Shown: positions 23,610-30,920, counted from the first letter of the stretch. The stretch: 39,434 bases of DNA from Treponema sp. UBA7590 (GCA_002478955.1 DLKK01000070.1:39895-79328); one strand, 5' to 3'. Notes: generated by a model not told the origin, from the letters alone. Numbers and translations are program-made.

Positions 23610-25205
23610 TTAGCTGTTGCTTTCCTTTTTGATTTCTTCAAGTTTTTTTGAGACAGCGCCAGAGTCAAGCGCTCTGATGATTTTTACGCAGCCTTCTTTG
23701 ATTGATTTTGCTTTTCCGCCGATGTAAAGTGCGGCTCCGCCGTTCAATGCGATTGCCGCCTTTAAAGTTCTTCGGCCTTTTCCTTCAAGAAGCTCTTTTG
23801 CAAGCTGAGCGTTTTCTGCGCCAGTTCCTCCGGAAAGTTCCTCGTCCTTGCAGCCGGAAAGCCCAAAATCCGCCGGTTGGATTGTGTATTCTTTCTCTTT
23901 GTTGTCCTCATCGATTTCAAAGACCTTTGTTCCTACAACTGGAGAAATTTCGTCAAATCCGTCTTCTGAAACAACAACCATAACTCTTTTTGCTCCAAGA
24001 AGTTTTGCGGCACGCGCAACTGGTGCAAGTAGTTCCGGGGAATAAACGCCAAGCATCTGGTATTTTGCTCCGGCAGGATTTGAAAGTGGTCCAATCAGAT
24101 TCATTATTGTCTTTACGCCCAAAGCTTTGCGGACTGGAGCGGCAAAACGCATAGCCGAATGGTAGACAGGCGCGAACAGAAATCCGAAATTTGTTTTTCT
24201 GATGATTTCAGCGGTTTTTGCTGGAGCGTTGTCAATTTTGATTCCGAGTGCCTCAAAAAAATCAGCAGCTCCAGATTTTGAGGAAACTGCGCGGTTTCCG
24301 TGTTTTGCCACAGGAAGTCCGCAGGCGGCGGCGCACAATGCGCTCATTGAACTTATATTGAAAGAACCTTTGCTGTCTCCGCCAGTTCCAACAATGTCTG
24401 TAAGTTCAGTTGTTTCAAGCGGAAGCGGCGTGCGTTTTGCGACAAGAACTCCTGCGCAGCCAGCAATTTCTTCTGGAGTCGCTTTTTTTGCGGCAAGGGC
24501 AACAAGAATTGCGGCAGTCATCCGTTCGTCCATGCATCCGTCTGTTAAATCTTCCATGAACATTTCTGCGGTCCTGCGGTTCATGTCTTTTCCTTCAATT
24601 AAAGAGGAAAGAACTTGGCTTGCCGGGAACGGTTCTGCGCGGTAATTCAAGAATGCTGTAAAAAATTCTTTTGATTTTGGAGAGGCGATTGATTCCGGGT
24701 GGAACTGCACGCCTTCAATCGGCATGGTTTTGTGCCGGATTCCCATGATGTCGCCATCGTCTGCGCGTGCAGAAATCTCAAAATCCGCCGGAAGAGTTTT
24801 TTCATCAATTACAAGCGAATGGTAGCGCGTGAAAGTTTCGCGCTTTCCCATTAGCCGGAACATTCCTTTTCCGTCAAGGTTGATTTGCTCGGCGATTCCG
24901 TGCTTTATGAATTTTGCGTTTACAATTTTTGCTCCAAACGCATAACCAATCGCCTGATGACCAAGACAAATTCCCAGAATCGGGATTTTTCCTGCGAAAT
25001 ATTTTATTGCTTCAACAGAAATTCCGGCGTCTTCCGGGCGGCCAGGTCCTGGAGAAACAATCAGTTTTGCCGGGTTCATTTTTATTGCGTCCTGAAGAGT
25101 GATTTCTTTGCTGCGCACAACTTTTATCTCTTCATTAGTGAGTTTTGCGAGCGACTGATAAACGTTATATGTGAAACTGTCGTAATTATCCAATAATAAA
25201 ATCAT
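23610..25205 (-). CDS. trpGD: TrpG-TrpD fusion: anthranilate synthase amidotransferase / phosphoribosyltransferase
   Basis: 531 aa. Residues about 1-190 are a class I glutamine amidotransferase (DNYDSFTYN, SPGPGRPEDAG, nucleophile Cys in GICLGHQ, FHPES with the His-Glu pair) that feeds ammonia to TrpE. Residues about 200-531 are anthranilate phosphoribosyltransferase (GTGGDSKGSFNIS, KHGNRAVSSKSG, GPLSNPAG). The same fusion exists in E. coli. It is followed by trpCF after one base and preceded by trpE by 21 bp. Confidence 0.95.
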   Translation of the reverse strand: MILLLDNYDSFTYNVYQSLAKLTNEEIKVVRSKEITLQDAIKMNPAKLIVSPGPGRPEDAGISVEAIKYFAGKIPILGICLGHQAIGYAFGAKIVNAKFIKHGIAEQINLDGKGMFRLMGKRETFTRYHSLVIDEKTLPADFEISARADDGDIMGIRHKTMPIEGVQFHPESIASPKSKEFFTAFLNYRAEPFPASQVLSSLIEGKDMNRRTAEMFMEDLTDGCMDERMTAAILVALAAKKATPEEIAGCAGVLVAKRTPLPLETTELTDIVGTGGDSKGSFNISSMSALCAAACGLPVAKHGNRAVSSKSGAADFFEALGIKIDNAPAKTAEIIRKTNFGFLFAPVYHSAMRFAAPVRKALGVKTIMNLIGPLSNPAGAKYQMLGVYSPELLAPVARAAKLLGAKRVMVVVSEDGFDEISPVVGTKVFEIDEDNKEKEYTIQPADFGLSGCKDEELSGGTGAENAQLAKELLEGKGRRTLKAAIALNGGAALYIGGKAKSIKEGCVKIIRALDSGAVSKKLEEIKKESNS

Positions 25206-25226
25206 AATTTTCCTCCGCGGTTCCTG

Positions 25227-26621
25227 TTATTTCTTTGTGTTTTCGATTACAGCGCGCATTGCGCCAAGCTTTTCGCAGGTTTCTGTGAATTCTCGTTCTG
25301 CGTTGCTTGCGTAAACGATTCCGCCGCCCGCCTGCAATGTCCAAACATCCTGCTGCTTCAGCGCACAGCGAATCGCAATGCAGAAATCCAGGTTGTTCTT
25401 GTTTCCGATGTAGCCAACTGCCCCGGCATAAAAATTGCGCTTGTATTTTTCAAGAGAAGAAAGAATTTCAATCGCGCTTATTTTTGGCGCGCCAGAAACT
25501 GTTCCTGCCGGGAACGCCGCACGCAATACTTTTATTGCGGAAGTATTGTCATCAACTTTGCCAATTACTTCCGAAACAAGATGAATTACGTGGCTGTAAA
25601 GTTCCGTGAACATATACCGAGTTACTTCAACGCTGCCAGTTTTGCAGACTCGGCCAAGGTCGTTCCGCGCAAGGTCAACAAGCATAAGGTGTTCTGCGCG
25701 CTCTTTTGGGTCGTTCAAAAGCTCTTCCATAAGCTGCTTGTCTTCCAGAGGATTTTTTCCGCGGTGGCGAGTCCCTGCAATCGGGTGAATCATTGCCTCG
25801 CCGTTTCGCACGCGCACAAGGCTTTCCGGGGAAGCGCCTGTCAGCTGGAAATCCGCAAAATCAAGGTAGAACATATAAGGTGAAGGATTTACAGAACGCA
25901 GTCTGCGGTAAATTTCCAGGGCAGGAACTTCGCTTTTTATCTGGAGCCTTCGGCTTGGAACTGCCTGTACGATATTTCCTGCGTAGATTTCTTTTTTCAG
26001 CGCCTCGACTTTTTCGCAGTATTCTTTTTTGCTCTGCGCTTCATCTGTAAGAACTGTTGTCTCGTAGTCTGTTTCCGGCTCGGCAAGATAAGAAAAATCC
26101 AAGTCAGAAAGACGTTTTTTGATATTCTCGATTGCGGCCTTTAAATCAATCTGATGTTCCTTGTAGTTCTGCGCGCAAATATAGATTTTTTCATAGAAAT
26201 GGTCAAAAATTATAAAAGTGTGTCCGACAACAAACGCGCTTTCTGGAATTTTCAGCTGGTCTTCCTGCTTTTGAAGATGAATCGTGTCGCATTTTGCGCA
26301 AAATTCGTAGCTAAGGTAGCCCATTCCGGCAGCTGGCAGTGGCAAATCAAAACCTTCTTCAGCTGGATTTTCCGCCGCGATTTCTGCAAGAACGTCAAGA
26401 ATGTCGCCTTTCATTGCGTAAATCGGGCGGCGTTCACCGTTGATTACGATTGCAATTCCGTTTTCGTCCTGAATAACCCGGAACGCCTCATCAAGCATAA
26501 TCATTGAATAGCGGTCTTTGCCCGAAGAAAAATTTGCTGATTCAAGAACGGCCTTTGCGTTGAATTTTTTTGCCAAAGAAAAAGGAGTAAATCTGTCTCC
26601 TGGAAGAACTTCATATAACAT
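25227..26621 (-). CDS. trpE: Anthranilate synthase component I
   Basis: 464 aa. Converts chorismate to anthranilate with ammonia from TrpG, and is the committed step of tryptophan synthesis. Chorismate-binding signatures: PSRRLQI, GASPESLVRV, HPIAGTRHRGKNPLED, LVDLARNDLGRV, FPAGTVSGAPK, and GAVGYIG. The first gene of the operon. The ATG at 26621 is chosen because GGAG lies 7 nt upstream; the earlier in-frame TTG overlaps that site. I did not find the classical LLES feedback motif, though SANFSS at about 29 occupies the corresponding N-terminal region, so feedback control by tryptophan is uncertain. Confidence 0.94.
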   Translation of the reverse strand: MLYEVLPGDRFTPFSLAKKFNAKAVLESANFSSGKDRYSMIMLDEAFRVIQDENGIAIVINGERRPIYAMKGDILDVLAEIAAENPAEEGFDLPLPAAGMGYLSYEFCAKCDTIHLQKQEDQLKIPESAFVVGHTFIIFDHFYEKIYICAQNYKEHQIDLKAAIENIKKRLSDLDFSYLAEPETDYETTVLTDEAQSKKEYCEKVEALKKEIYAGNIVQAVPSRRLQIKSEVPALEIYRRLRSVNPSPYMFYLDFADFQLTGASPESLVRVRNGEAMIHPIAGTRHRGKNPLEDKQLMEELLNDPKERAEHLMLVDLARNDLGRVCKTGSVEVTRYMFTELYSHVIHLVSEVIGKVDDNTSAIKVLRAAFPAGTVSGAPKISAIEILSSLEKYKRNFYAGAVGYIGNKNNLDFCIAIRCALKQQDVWTLQAGGGIVYASNAEREFTETCEKLGAMRAVIENTKK

Positions 26622-26667
26622 ATCAATCTCCAAAAAAATCCAGAAAATATTTGCTTGTCTGAATTTT

Positions 26668-26723
26668 TGTTTCTACGAATAGAAACATTATAGAAATAGT
26701 GTATGTTACTGTCAATAGAAACA
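26668..26723 (-). promoter_or_regulatory. trp operon promoter with two palindromic operator candidates
   Basis: A perfect consensus promoter on the minus strand: TTGACA (26710-26715), 17 bp, TATAAT (26687-26692). Palindrome O2 (26668-26687), TGTTTCTA-N4-TAGAAACA, covers the start site. A related 20-bp imperfect palindrome O1 (26704-26723) sharing TAGAAACA holds the -35 in its middle. Centres are 36 bp apart. The leader of about 60 nt shows no Trp-rich peptide or attenuator, so repressor control is the better reading. Confidence 0.75.
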
Positions 26724-26776
26724 CAACAAAAGTTGAAAGAATATTAAGAAAAAAATGCCCTCTTTTTCTTCTCGCC

Positions 26777-26814
26777 TATTCAATTTGACTATTCAGGATA
26801 AAAACTCGACATTT
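26777..26814. repeat. Dispersed intergenic repeat, copy B
   Basis: Matches copy A (3-39): TATTCAATTT, four bases, ATTCA, then AAAAACTCGACATTT. It lies 13 bp beyond the argC stop, as copy A lies about 18 bp beyond the PHP gene stop, in the same orientation to those genes. Confidence 0.5.
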
Positions 26815-26827
26815 GGGTAATTTACTC

Positions 26828-27775
26828 TTAAACCAAAGAAGTTGTCTCGTCGATTCCCATTCTTATGTTCAGGCATTGAACTGCCGCGCCGCTTGCGCCC
26901 TTTCCAAGGTTGTCAAAACGGCTTGTAAGCATGATTCGCTCGTCATTGCCGTAAACAAAAATCTGCATGTTGTTTGTGCCGGCCAATGTATTTGCCGCGA
27001 TAAACTGTTCCGTCAGCGTGCCTTCGCCCATGAAGCCTGCCACTTTTACAAAATTGCAGCCATTGTAGTGTTCGCTCATCATTTCCCACACATCATGCGC
27101 ACCAACTTTTTTTGCCAAAAGACGCGCGTGCAGGCCGACCGTTACAGTCATTCCCTGAAAATAGTCACATACGTAAGGATTAAAAATCGGCTCAAAATCA
27201 AGACCTGCGATTTTTTTCATTTCAGGAAGATGTTTGTGCGACTGCGTCAATGCGTAAAGCCGCGGAGAATCTAGCTCCGGATTTCTGTCTTTCGCCTCGT
27301 ACTGCGCGATTGCTTTTTTTCCTGCCCCAGAATAACCAGAAACCGCGTGAATCACAACCGGATAGTCAGCCGGCATTATTCCAGATTTTACAAGCGGATA
27401 GCCCAGAGCCACAAAGCCCGATGCGTAGCAGCCCGGAACAGCAATCCGGTTTGAGGACATGATTTTCTGGCGGAACGATTTGTCCAGTTCCGGGAATCCG
27501 TAAGCCCAAGATGGATTTGTCCTGTGCGCAGTGGAAGCGTCAATAATCACAGTTTTTGGATTTGTGCAAAGTTCAGCCGATTCAATAGCCGCCGCATCCG
27601 GCAGGCACAAAAATGTAAAGTCGCTCGCGTTAATCATTTTTGCGCGCTCGGCAACATCCTTGCGTTTTTCCTCGTCAATCTGCAGAATCTCAATGTCAGT
27701 TCGTTTTGCAAAACGCTCAAAAATCTTAAGCCCCGTAGTGCCTTCTTTTCCATCTATAAAAATTTTTACGCTCAT
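26828..27775 (-). CDS. argC: N-acetyl-gamma-glutamyl-phosphate reductase, short (type 2) form
   Basis: 315 aa. NADPH-dependent reduction in arginine synthesis. It starts with a Rossmann opening (KIFIDGKEGTTGLKIFERF) that fits the short ArgC2 class of about 310 aa, has the catalytic Cys in VPGCYASGF, and HAVSGYSGAGK and the His region SHKHLPEM. The ribosome-binding site is GAGGA 5 nt from the ATG. No other arginine gene is nearby. A -10 TATAAT lies about 110 bp upstream (27889-27894), which puts the GC-rich element 27797-27878 into its 5' leader. Confidence 0.92.
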   Translation of the reverse strand: MSVKIFIDGKEGTTGLKIFERFAKRTDIEILQIDEEKRKDVAERAKMINASDFTFLCLPDAAAIESAELCTNPKTVIIDASTAHRTNPSWAYGFPELDKSFRQKIMSSNRIAVPGCYASGFVALGYPLVKSGIMPADYPVVIHAVSGYSGAGKKAIAQYEAKDRNPELDSPRLYALTQSHKHLPEMKKIAGLDFEPIFNPYVCDYFQGMTVTVGLHARLLAKKVGAHDVWEMMSEHYNGCNFVKVAGFMGEGTLTEQFIAANTLAGTNNMQIFVYGNDERIMLTSRFDNLGKGASGAAVQCLNIRMGIDETTSLV

Positions 27776-27796
27776 ATTTTCCTCTTTTTTTATTTA

Positions 27797-27878
27797 AGGG
27801 GGAAAGTATTCCCCTCGGCTCAACCCTGCGGTTTTCGCCTACCCCTTCTAGCGGGGGCACCCCGCAACAACCCCGTCC
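27797..27878. repeat. GC-rich dispersed element E2, in the argC leader
   Basis: The counterpart of 7862-7950 in the opposite orientation. It includes hairpins GGGGAA-agta-TTCCCC and GCGGGG-GCA-CCCCGC. It sits between the argC start codon and its probable -10 (27889-27894). The rest of the 398-bp gap from argC to hsp20 is AT-rich and holds only the hsp20 promoter signals. Confidence 0.6.
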
Positions 27879-28094
27879 AATTTCTTCCATTATAAAAGTT
27901 TTCAGATTAAAAAAAAATCACTTCCAAAACAAAAAGACAAATTTTGAACAAAAAATATTCAGTTTTAGCTGACATACTCCAAAAACTGCGCAAAAAATAC
28001 TCAAAATCAGCCGAATTTCAATTTTTTTTTCAGAAAAAAGGATAAAAGCGTAAGCGGATTTACGATTTGCGAAGACTTTGTGCGATTTTTTCAC

Positions 28095-28111
28095 TTGGCA
28101 CAGAACTTGCA
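28095..28111 (+). promoter_or_regulatory. Sigma-54 type promoter of hsp20
   Basis: TTGGCAC-N5-TTGCA with the invariant GG (28097-28098) and GC (28109-28110) separated by exactly 10 bp, as required for RpoN. No good sigma-70 pair fits: TTGGCA is too close to any -10. Predicted start is near 28122. A small palindrome CGTAA-N6-TTACG (28049-28064) upstream could be an activator site. No CIRCE element is seen. Confidence 0.7.
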
Positions 28112-28126
28112 TAATATATTAGTGAA

Positions 28127-28146
28127 GGCTGGAATCAAGACCAGCC
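28127..28146 (+). promoter_or_regulatory. 5'-end hairpin in the hsp20 leader
   Basis: GGCTGG-AATCAAGA-CCAGCC, starting about 5 nt after the predicted transcription start. A hairpin this near the 5' end may protect the mRNA. The ribosome-binding site AGGAGG (28162-28167) is outside it, so it does not look like an RNA thermometer that hides the start. Confidence 0.5.
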
Positions 28147-28173
28147 GCAAATAATTCGCGTAGGAGGCATTAT

Positions 28174-28605
28174 ATGAACGAATTAGCTTTATTCAATGAC
28201 TTGTTTGGTGATTTTGCAGATGACAGATACATGATGCCATCTATCAACTTAAAAAAAGTTTTTCAGGCTCCTAAAGTAGATATAAAAGAAGATTCTAATG
28301 CTTACACATTAAAAATGGATATGCCTGGAAAAACAGATAAAGACGTGAACATTGAGCTTAACCACAATGTCCTTACAATCTCTTCAGAAAACAAAAAGGA
28401 AAACGAAGAGAAGTCTGAAAAGAAAGAGGAAGGTAAGTGGCTTGTAAAAGAACGCTCTTTCCAGAAATTCAGCCGAAGCTTTACACTTCCAGAAGATGTT
28501 GAAGCCGAAAAAGTTTCTGCCGAAGTAAAAAATGGTGTTCTTACAGTAACAATGCCGCGTAAAGCTCTGCCAGCACCAAAACGAATCGCAATCAAAAGCG
28601 TGTAA
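28174..28605 (+). CDS. Small heat-shock protein (Hsp20 / alpha-crystallin)
   Basis: A 143-aa ATP-independent holdase that binds unfolding proteins. The alpha-crystallin domain runs from about residue 30 (APKVDIKEDSNAYTLKMDMPG) to about 130 (NGVLTVTMPR), with a charged Lys/Glu insert (about 70-87), and the C-terminal I-x-I anchor (RIAIKSV) is present. It has a strong Shine-Dalgarno (AGGAGG, 6 nt spacing), stands alone between its own promoter and terminator, and appears to be read from a sigma-54 promoter. Confidence 0.95.
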   Translation: MNELALFNDLFGDFADDRYMMPSINLKKVFQAPKVDIKEDSNAYTLKMDMPGKTDKDVNIELNHNVLTISSENKKENEEKSEKKEEGKWLVKERSFQKFSRSFTLPEDVEAEKVSAEVKNGVLTVTMPRKALPAPKRIAIKSV

Positions 28606-28641
28606 AATCAGCAGTTGCTAGACATTAGCTTTTAGCTGTAC

Positions 28642-28680
28642 AAGGGGCGCCCCAAAAACTATGGGGCAGCCCCTTTTGTT
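28642..28680 (+). terminator. Intrinsic terminator of hsp20
   Basis: A strong stem of 12 bp with one bulge (AAGGGGC/GCCCCTT plus GCCCC/GGGGC) around AAAAACTAT, followed by TTTTGTTTTT. Confidence 0.88.
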
Positions 28681-28737
28681 TTTAACAAATCTGTTGTTAA
28701 TACGGATTTAGCTTCTTTCTTTTTTAGACTCATGTTT

Positions 28738-28938
28738 CGCTAGCATTTAAAACCTGTTTGCGCTAGCAATTCGATGTTGAAAGCTACCGCATTTTGGTTT
28801 GTGTTACTGGAGCATTTAAATAGTGATTACTAGAGTATTTTGTTCTGAACAACGACGTAATTTGAACTGAAAAGCGTAGTATTTGAATCCGGATTGCGTT
28901 AGTAATTTACTTTGAAATGCGGCAGTAGATTGTGGTTG
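28738..28938. repeat. Degenerate tandem array of about nine 22-24 bp units
   Basis: Units begin at 28738, 28761, 28783, 28806, 28829, 28853, 28875, 28897 and 28920. Most open with a form of CGYTAG and continue RYATTT, then a less conserved purine-rich tail ending in a form of TTG. Lengths are 23, 22, 23, 23, 24, 22, 22, 23 and a partial last one. The period is not a multiple of three and no ORF runs through it. It lies between hsp20 and the Xre gene and fills most of a 505-bp gap. Iteron-like protein binding is one reading. Confidence 0.6.
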
Positions 28939-28960
28939 ATTATATGCAAAAAAAATGATT

Positions 28961-28978
28961 TTTGAAAAATAATTCAAA
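28961..28978. promoter_or_regulatory. Upstream palindrome, candidate operator site A
   Basis: TTTGAAAAATAATTCAAA, i.e. TTTGAA-N6-TTCAAA. The same TTGAA-N6-TTCAA pattern occurs in each arm of the inverted repeat at 29047-29097. Likely bound by the Xre protein encoded next door, by analogy with autoregulated Xre genes. Confidence 0.45.
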
Positions 28979-29010
28979 TCTTAAAAAAGTAGAATTTTAT
29001 TAATAAAAAT

Positions 29011-29039
29011 TTGACAAATAAAATACTTTTTGCTATTGT
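29011..29039 (+). promoter_or_regulatory. Promoter of the Xre gene
   Basis: Consensus TTGACA (29011-29016), 17-bp spacer, TATTGT (29034-29039). The predicted start is at about 29046, the first base of the inverted repeat. Confidence 0.65.
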
Positions 29040-29046
29040 TGTGATG

Positions 29047-29097
29047 TATTTGAAATAAAATTCAAGTGTTGAAAAATATTGAATTTTATTTCAAATA
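29047..29097 (+). promoter_or_regulatory. Perfect 19-bp inverted repeat at the 5' end of the Xre mRNA
   Basis: Arms 29047-29065 and 29079-29097 are exactly complementary, with a 13-nt loop. Each arm itself contains TTGAA-N6-TTCAA. In RNA it would form a 5' hairpin ending just before the AAAGGAGG ribosome-binding site; in DNA it gives two operator-like sites 30 bp apart. Confidence 0.75.
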
Positions 29098-29110
29098 AAA
29101 GGAGGCTTTT

Positions 29111-29896
29111 ATGTCAAATTTCAATAGGGCATTATTTGGTCGTAACATAAAATATCTTGCTGAACAGAAAAATATAAAGATTGGAGCATTGGAGGAAGAG
29201 GTTAAAGTTAGTGCAGGATATTTTTCGCGGCTTGCGAATGAGGATGGAAAAACTTCTTCTTCAATCATGGATGTGATTTGTGGAGTTGCAGACATTTTAA
29301 AAGTCTCTGTAAATACTCTTATCTCTACAGATTTGACTGGGCTTACACCTAATGAAAGATTTCTTTCAACATTTTTTGATAAAGTTGAAAAAGATTCTTC
29401 GCAGGAAATGATACATTGGGACTGTCAGACAAAGGAGCTGTTGGAAGATGTTGCTTTTCAGAATCGGCATCCTCTCTTTTATAAAGATATTTATGACTAT
29501 AATTGTGTGTCATGCTTAAATCAGAATGTTTCAATTTCAGATGACTGTTATAAAACTGTTATTATGGGCAAGGTTTTTTACTTGATGAAAATTATGAATT
29601 CTAAATCAAACTCTAGTGGTTATGAACTCTATTTTACATCAAAGAATGAAAATGGTTTGATTGTAGAGCAAGTGTGTACGGTTTACGAAAAGTCGAGACT
29701 CTATGCCCAGGTTAATGATTTGTATACAGTGGCGGCAGATTCTAGTAGTCTTGTGAAACTTTCTTCTTCTGTAAAATCGACGATTCAAGATTATATTAAC
29801 ACAGATGAAAACGGTTTTTCTGCAAAAAAAACTGGACAGTCTGCTGATACTCATGTTGTTGGAGATTATTATAATCCAAAACGTGATGGCAGATAA
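29111..29896 (+). CDS. Xre-family regulator with an unrecognised C-terminal domain
   Basis: 261 aa. Residues about 8-70 form a Cro/CI-type helix-turn-helix (GRNIKYLAEQKNIKIGALEEEVKV start, ending VSVNTLIS). Residues 75-261 match no family I can name; they include several Cys and aromatic residues (HWDCQTKELL, NCVSCLNQN) and may be a sensor domain, as in larger Xre repressors. The ribosome-binding site is AGGAGG. The gene sits between the tandem array with operator-like palindromes upstream and the structured RNA downstream, so it is the probable regulator of this small locus. Base composition is lower in GC than the trp and his genes. Confidence 0.75.
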   Translation: MSNFNRALFGRNIKYLAEQKNIKIGALEEEVKVSAGYFSRLANEDGKTSSSIMDVICGVADILKVSVNTLISTDLTGLTPNERFLSTFFDKVEKDSSQEMIHWDCQTKELLEDVAFQNRHPLFYKDIYDYNCVSCLNQNVSISDDCYKTVIMGKVFYLMKIMNSKSNSSGYELYFTSKNENGLIVEQVCTVYEKSRLYAQVNDLYTVAADSSSLVKLSSSVKSTIQDYINTDENGFSAKKTGQSADTHVVGDYYNPKRDGR

Positions 29897-29923
29897 AAAA
29901 TCTTTTGAAAAGGAGGCGTTGCT

Positions 29924-29938
29924 ATGGAAACCAAATAA
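29924..29938 (+). CDS. Four-codon ORF (METK) with an ideal ribosome-binding site
   Basis: AGGAGG at 29911-29916, 7 nt, then ATG GAA ACC AAA TAA. The initiation site is as good as that of any gene here but the ORF stops at once. It could be a leader minigene, or the start of a gene otherwise lost. It directly precedes the hairpin RNA. Confidence 0.35.
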   Translation: METK

Positions 29939-29941
29939 AAA

Positions 29942-30102
29942 GCCCTCAAGTTTTTGCTGAAACATTGGCGTGCTTAGAGCAAAAGTTTGGGGGCAAATAC
30001 AGAAAGAAATGCCACAAGGACATATCTGCTAGATTTTATCCTTGCTTGGCGTTTTGGGTCAACGGATTTCTTTTATTTTTGAAAAGAAAAATCTGTTTTT
30101 TT
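29942..30102 (+). ncRNA. Candidate structured RNA of three hairpins ending in a terminator
   Basis: Stem 1: 29942-29958 with 29978-29994, 17 uninterrupted pairs, three of them G-U, 19-nt loop. Stem 2: 30007-30020 with 30039-30054, 14 pairs and one 2-nt bulge, 18-nt loop. Stem 3: 30063-30074 with 30082-30095, followed by seven T, a normal intrinsic terminator. The G-U pairs favour this strand as RNA. It may be the 3' part of the Xre transcript or an independent small RNA; no separate promoter is clear. The rest of the gap to 30164 holds GTTACC-N12-GGTAAC (30107-30130). Confidence 0.55.
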
Positions 30103-30164
30103 AATGGTTACCGTCATATTTTTAGGTAACTGCAAAATTCTGAACACAAGTAGAGGTAAAGCCT

Positions 30165-30920
30165 GTGAAAACTACGAATATTACATATGTAGATAAAGAC
30201 GGCAAAGGTAACTTGACTTTGTATAAAAACAAGTTTGAAAATGGAAGTGAATATTACGCGCGTTTTGACCGGGAAACAGTAACGGTTGACCATATGATTG
30301 CCCGTATGCAGAAAAAGGATGTTGGAATCAATGCGATTGTGGCAAAGCATATTCTTTCTCTTTACAAGGCAGAGGTCATAGAGGCCGCGACCCAGGCGGA
30401 AAGTGTAAATCTTTTTGATTTGGGAACACTTTACCTTGCGGCAAGCGGTGTAAAAGGCACAACAAACGAGACTGCAACTATAGAAAAAATCATGGTAAGG
30501 TTCACAGCTTCAAAAGAACTGAACGATGCTGTAAAAAAAGTTGAAATCAGAAAAATAACCTGGGCGGATTCATCTCCGAAGGTGGAGCTTCTGACGGATT
30601 TATTCAGCCAGAAAACTGATGGAACTGCGACATGCGGAAAAGTTCTAAGACTTGAAGGTTCAAAGCTTAAGATGGCTGGTGATGAGTGCGGTGTGTTTTT
30701 TGCCCAGTGCGAAGATGATGGCGCATATCCAAAGGATGAGGCGTCATGGATAAAAAGCCCGGTAATTACACGGAACACGCATAAAAACCTTGAATTTTTT
30801 ATTCCAGAGTCACTTGAAGCCGGAAAAAAGTATCTGATTTTCCACAAAAGCGGAATTCTGCAAAAAGACAAGTCGTATACATATTCAACAAATGAGCTGT
30901 GCAAGGTCAACATGGCCTGA
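30165..30920 (+). CDS. HU-like DNA-binding protein with DUF4469-type C-terminus
   Basis: 251 aa. The N-terminal half (about 10-125) resembles the HU-like domain of the Bvu_2165 family (NLTLYKNKFENGSEYYARF, then VTVDHMIARM and VNLFDLGTLYLAASGV). The C-terminal half (about 140-250) resembles the Ig-like DUF4469 partner domain (GKVLRLEGSKLKMAGDECGVFF, SYTYSTNELCKV). Its role in the cell is not established; nucleoid association is inferred from the fold. The GTG start at 30165 is supported by AGAGG 8 nt upstream and by the domain beginning soon after. It may be insulated from the Xre gene by the terminator at 30063-30102. Confidence 0.72.
   Translation: MKTTNITYVDKDGKGNLTLYKNKFENGSEYYARFDRETVTVDHMIARMQKKDVGINAIVAKHILSLYKAEVIEAATQAESVNLFDLGTLYLAASGVKGTTNETATIEKIMVRFTASKELNDAVKKVEIRKITWADSSPKVELLTDLFSQKTDGTATCGKVLRLEGSKLKMAGDECGVFFAQCEDDGAYPKDEASWIKSPVITRNTHKNLEFFIPESLEAGKKYLIFHKSGILQKDKSYTYSTNELCKVNMA

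Noticed and set aside
26622..26680. Trp attenuator or leader peptide before trpE
   Set aside because: The leader is about 60 nt, has no Trp codon cluster and no terminator-antiterminator pair.
28076..28095. Crp-type site upstream of hsp20 (TGTG ... TCAC)
   Set aside because: The half-sites are off by one base from the TGTGA-N6-TCACA spacing and the match is partial.
28738..28938. CRISPR array
   Set aside because: No constant repeat with unique spacers; the units are degenerate over their full 22-24 bp and no cas gene is present.
29941..29996. Integron attC site
   Set aside because: The ends do not fit the RYYYAAC and GTTRRRY core boxes, and no integrase is in the window. The stem at 12479-12546 was rejected on the same ground.
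29905..30129. A 74-aa ORF across the three-hairpin region
   Set aside because: It needs a TTG start that overlaps the ribosome-binding site of the METK ORF, and the DNA is explained by paired stems with G-U wobbles and a terminator.
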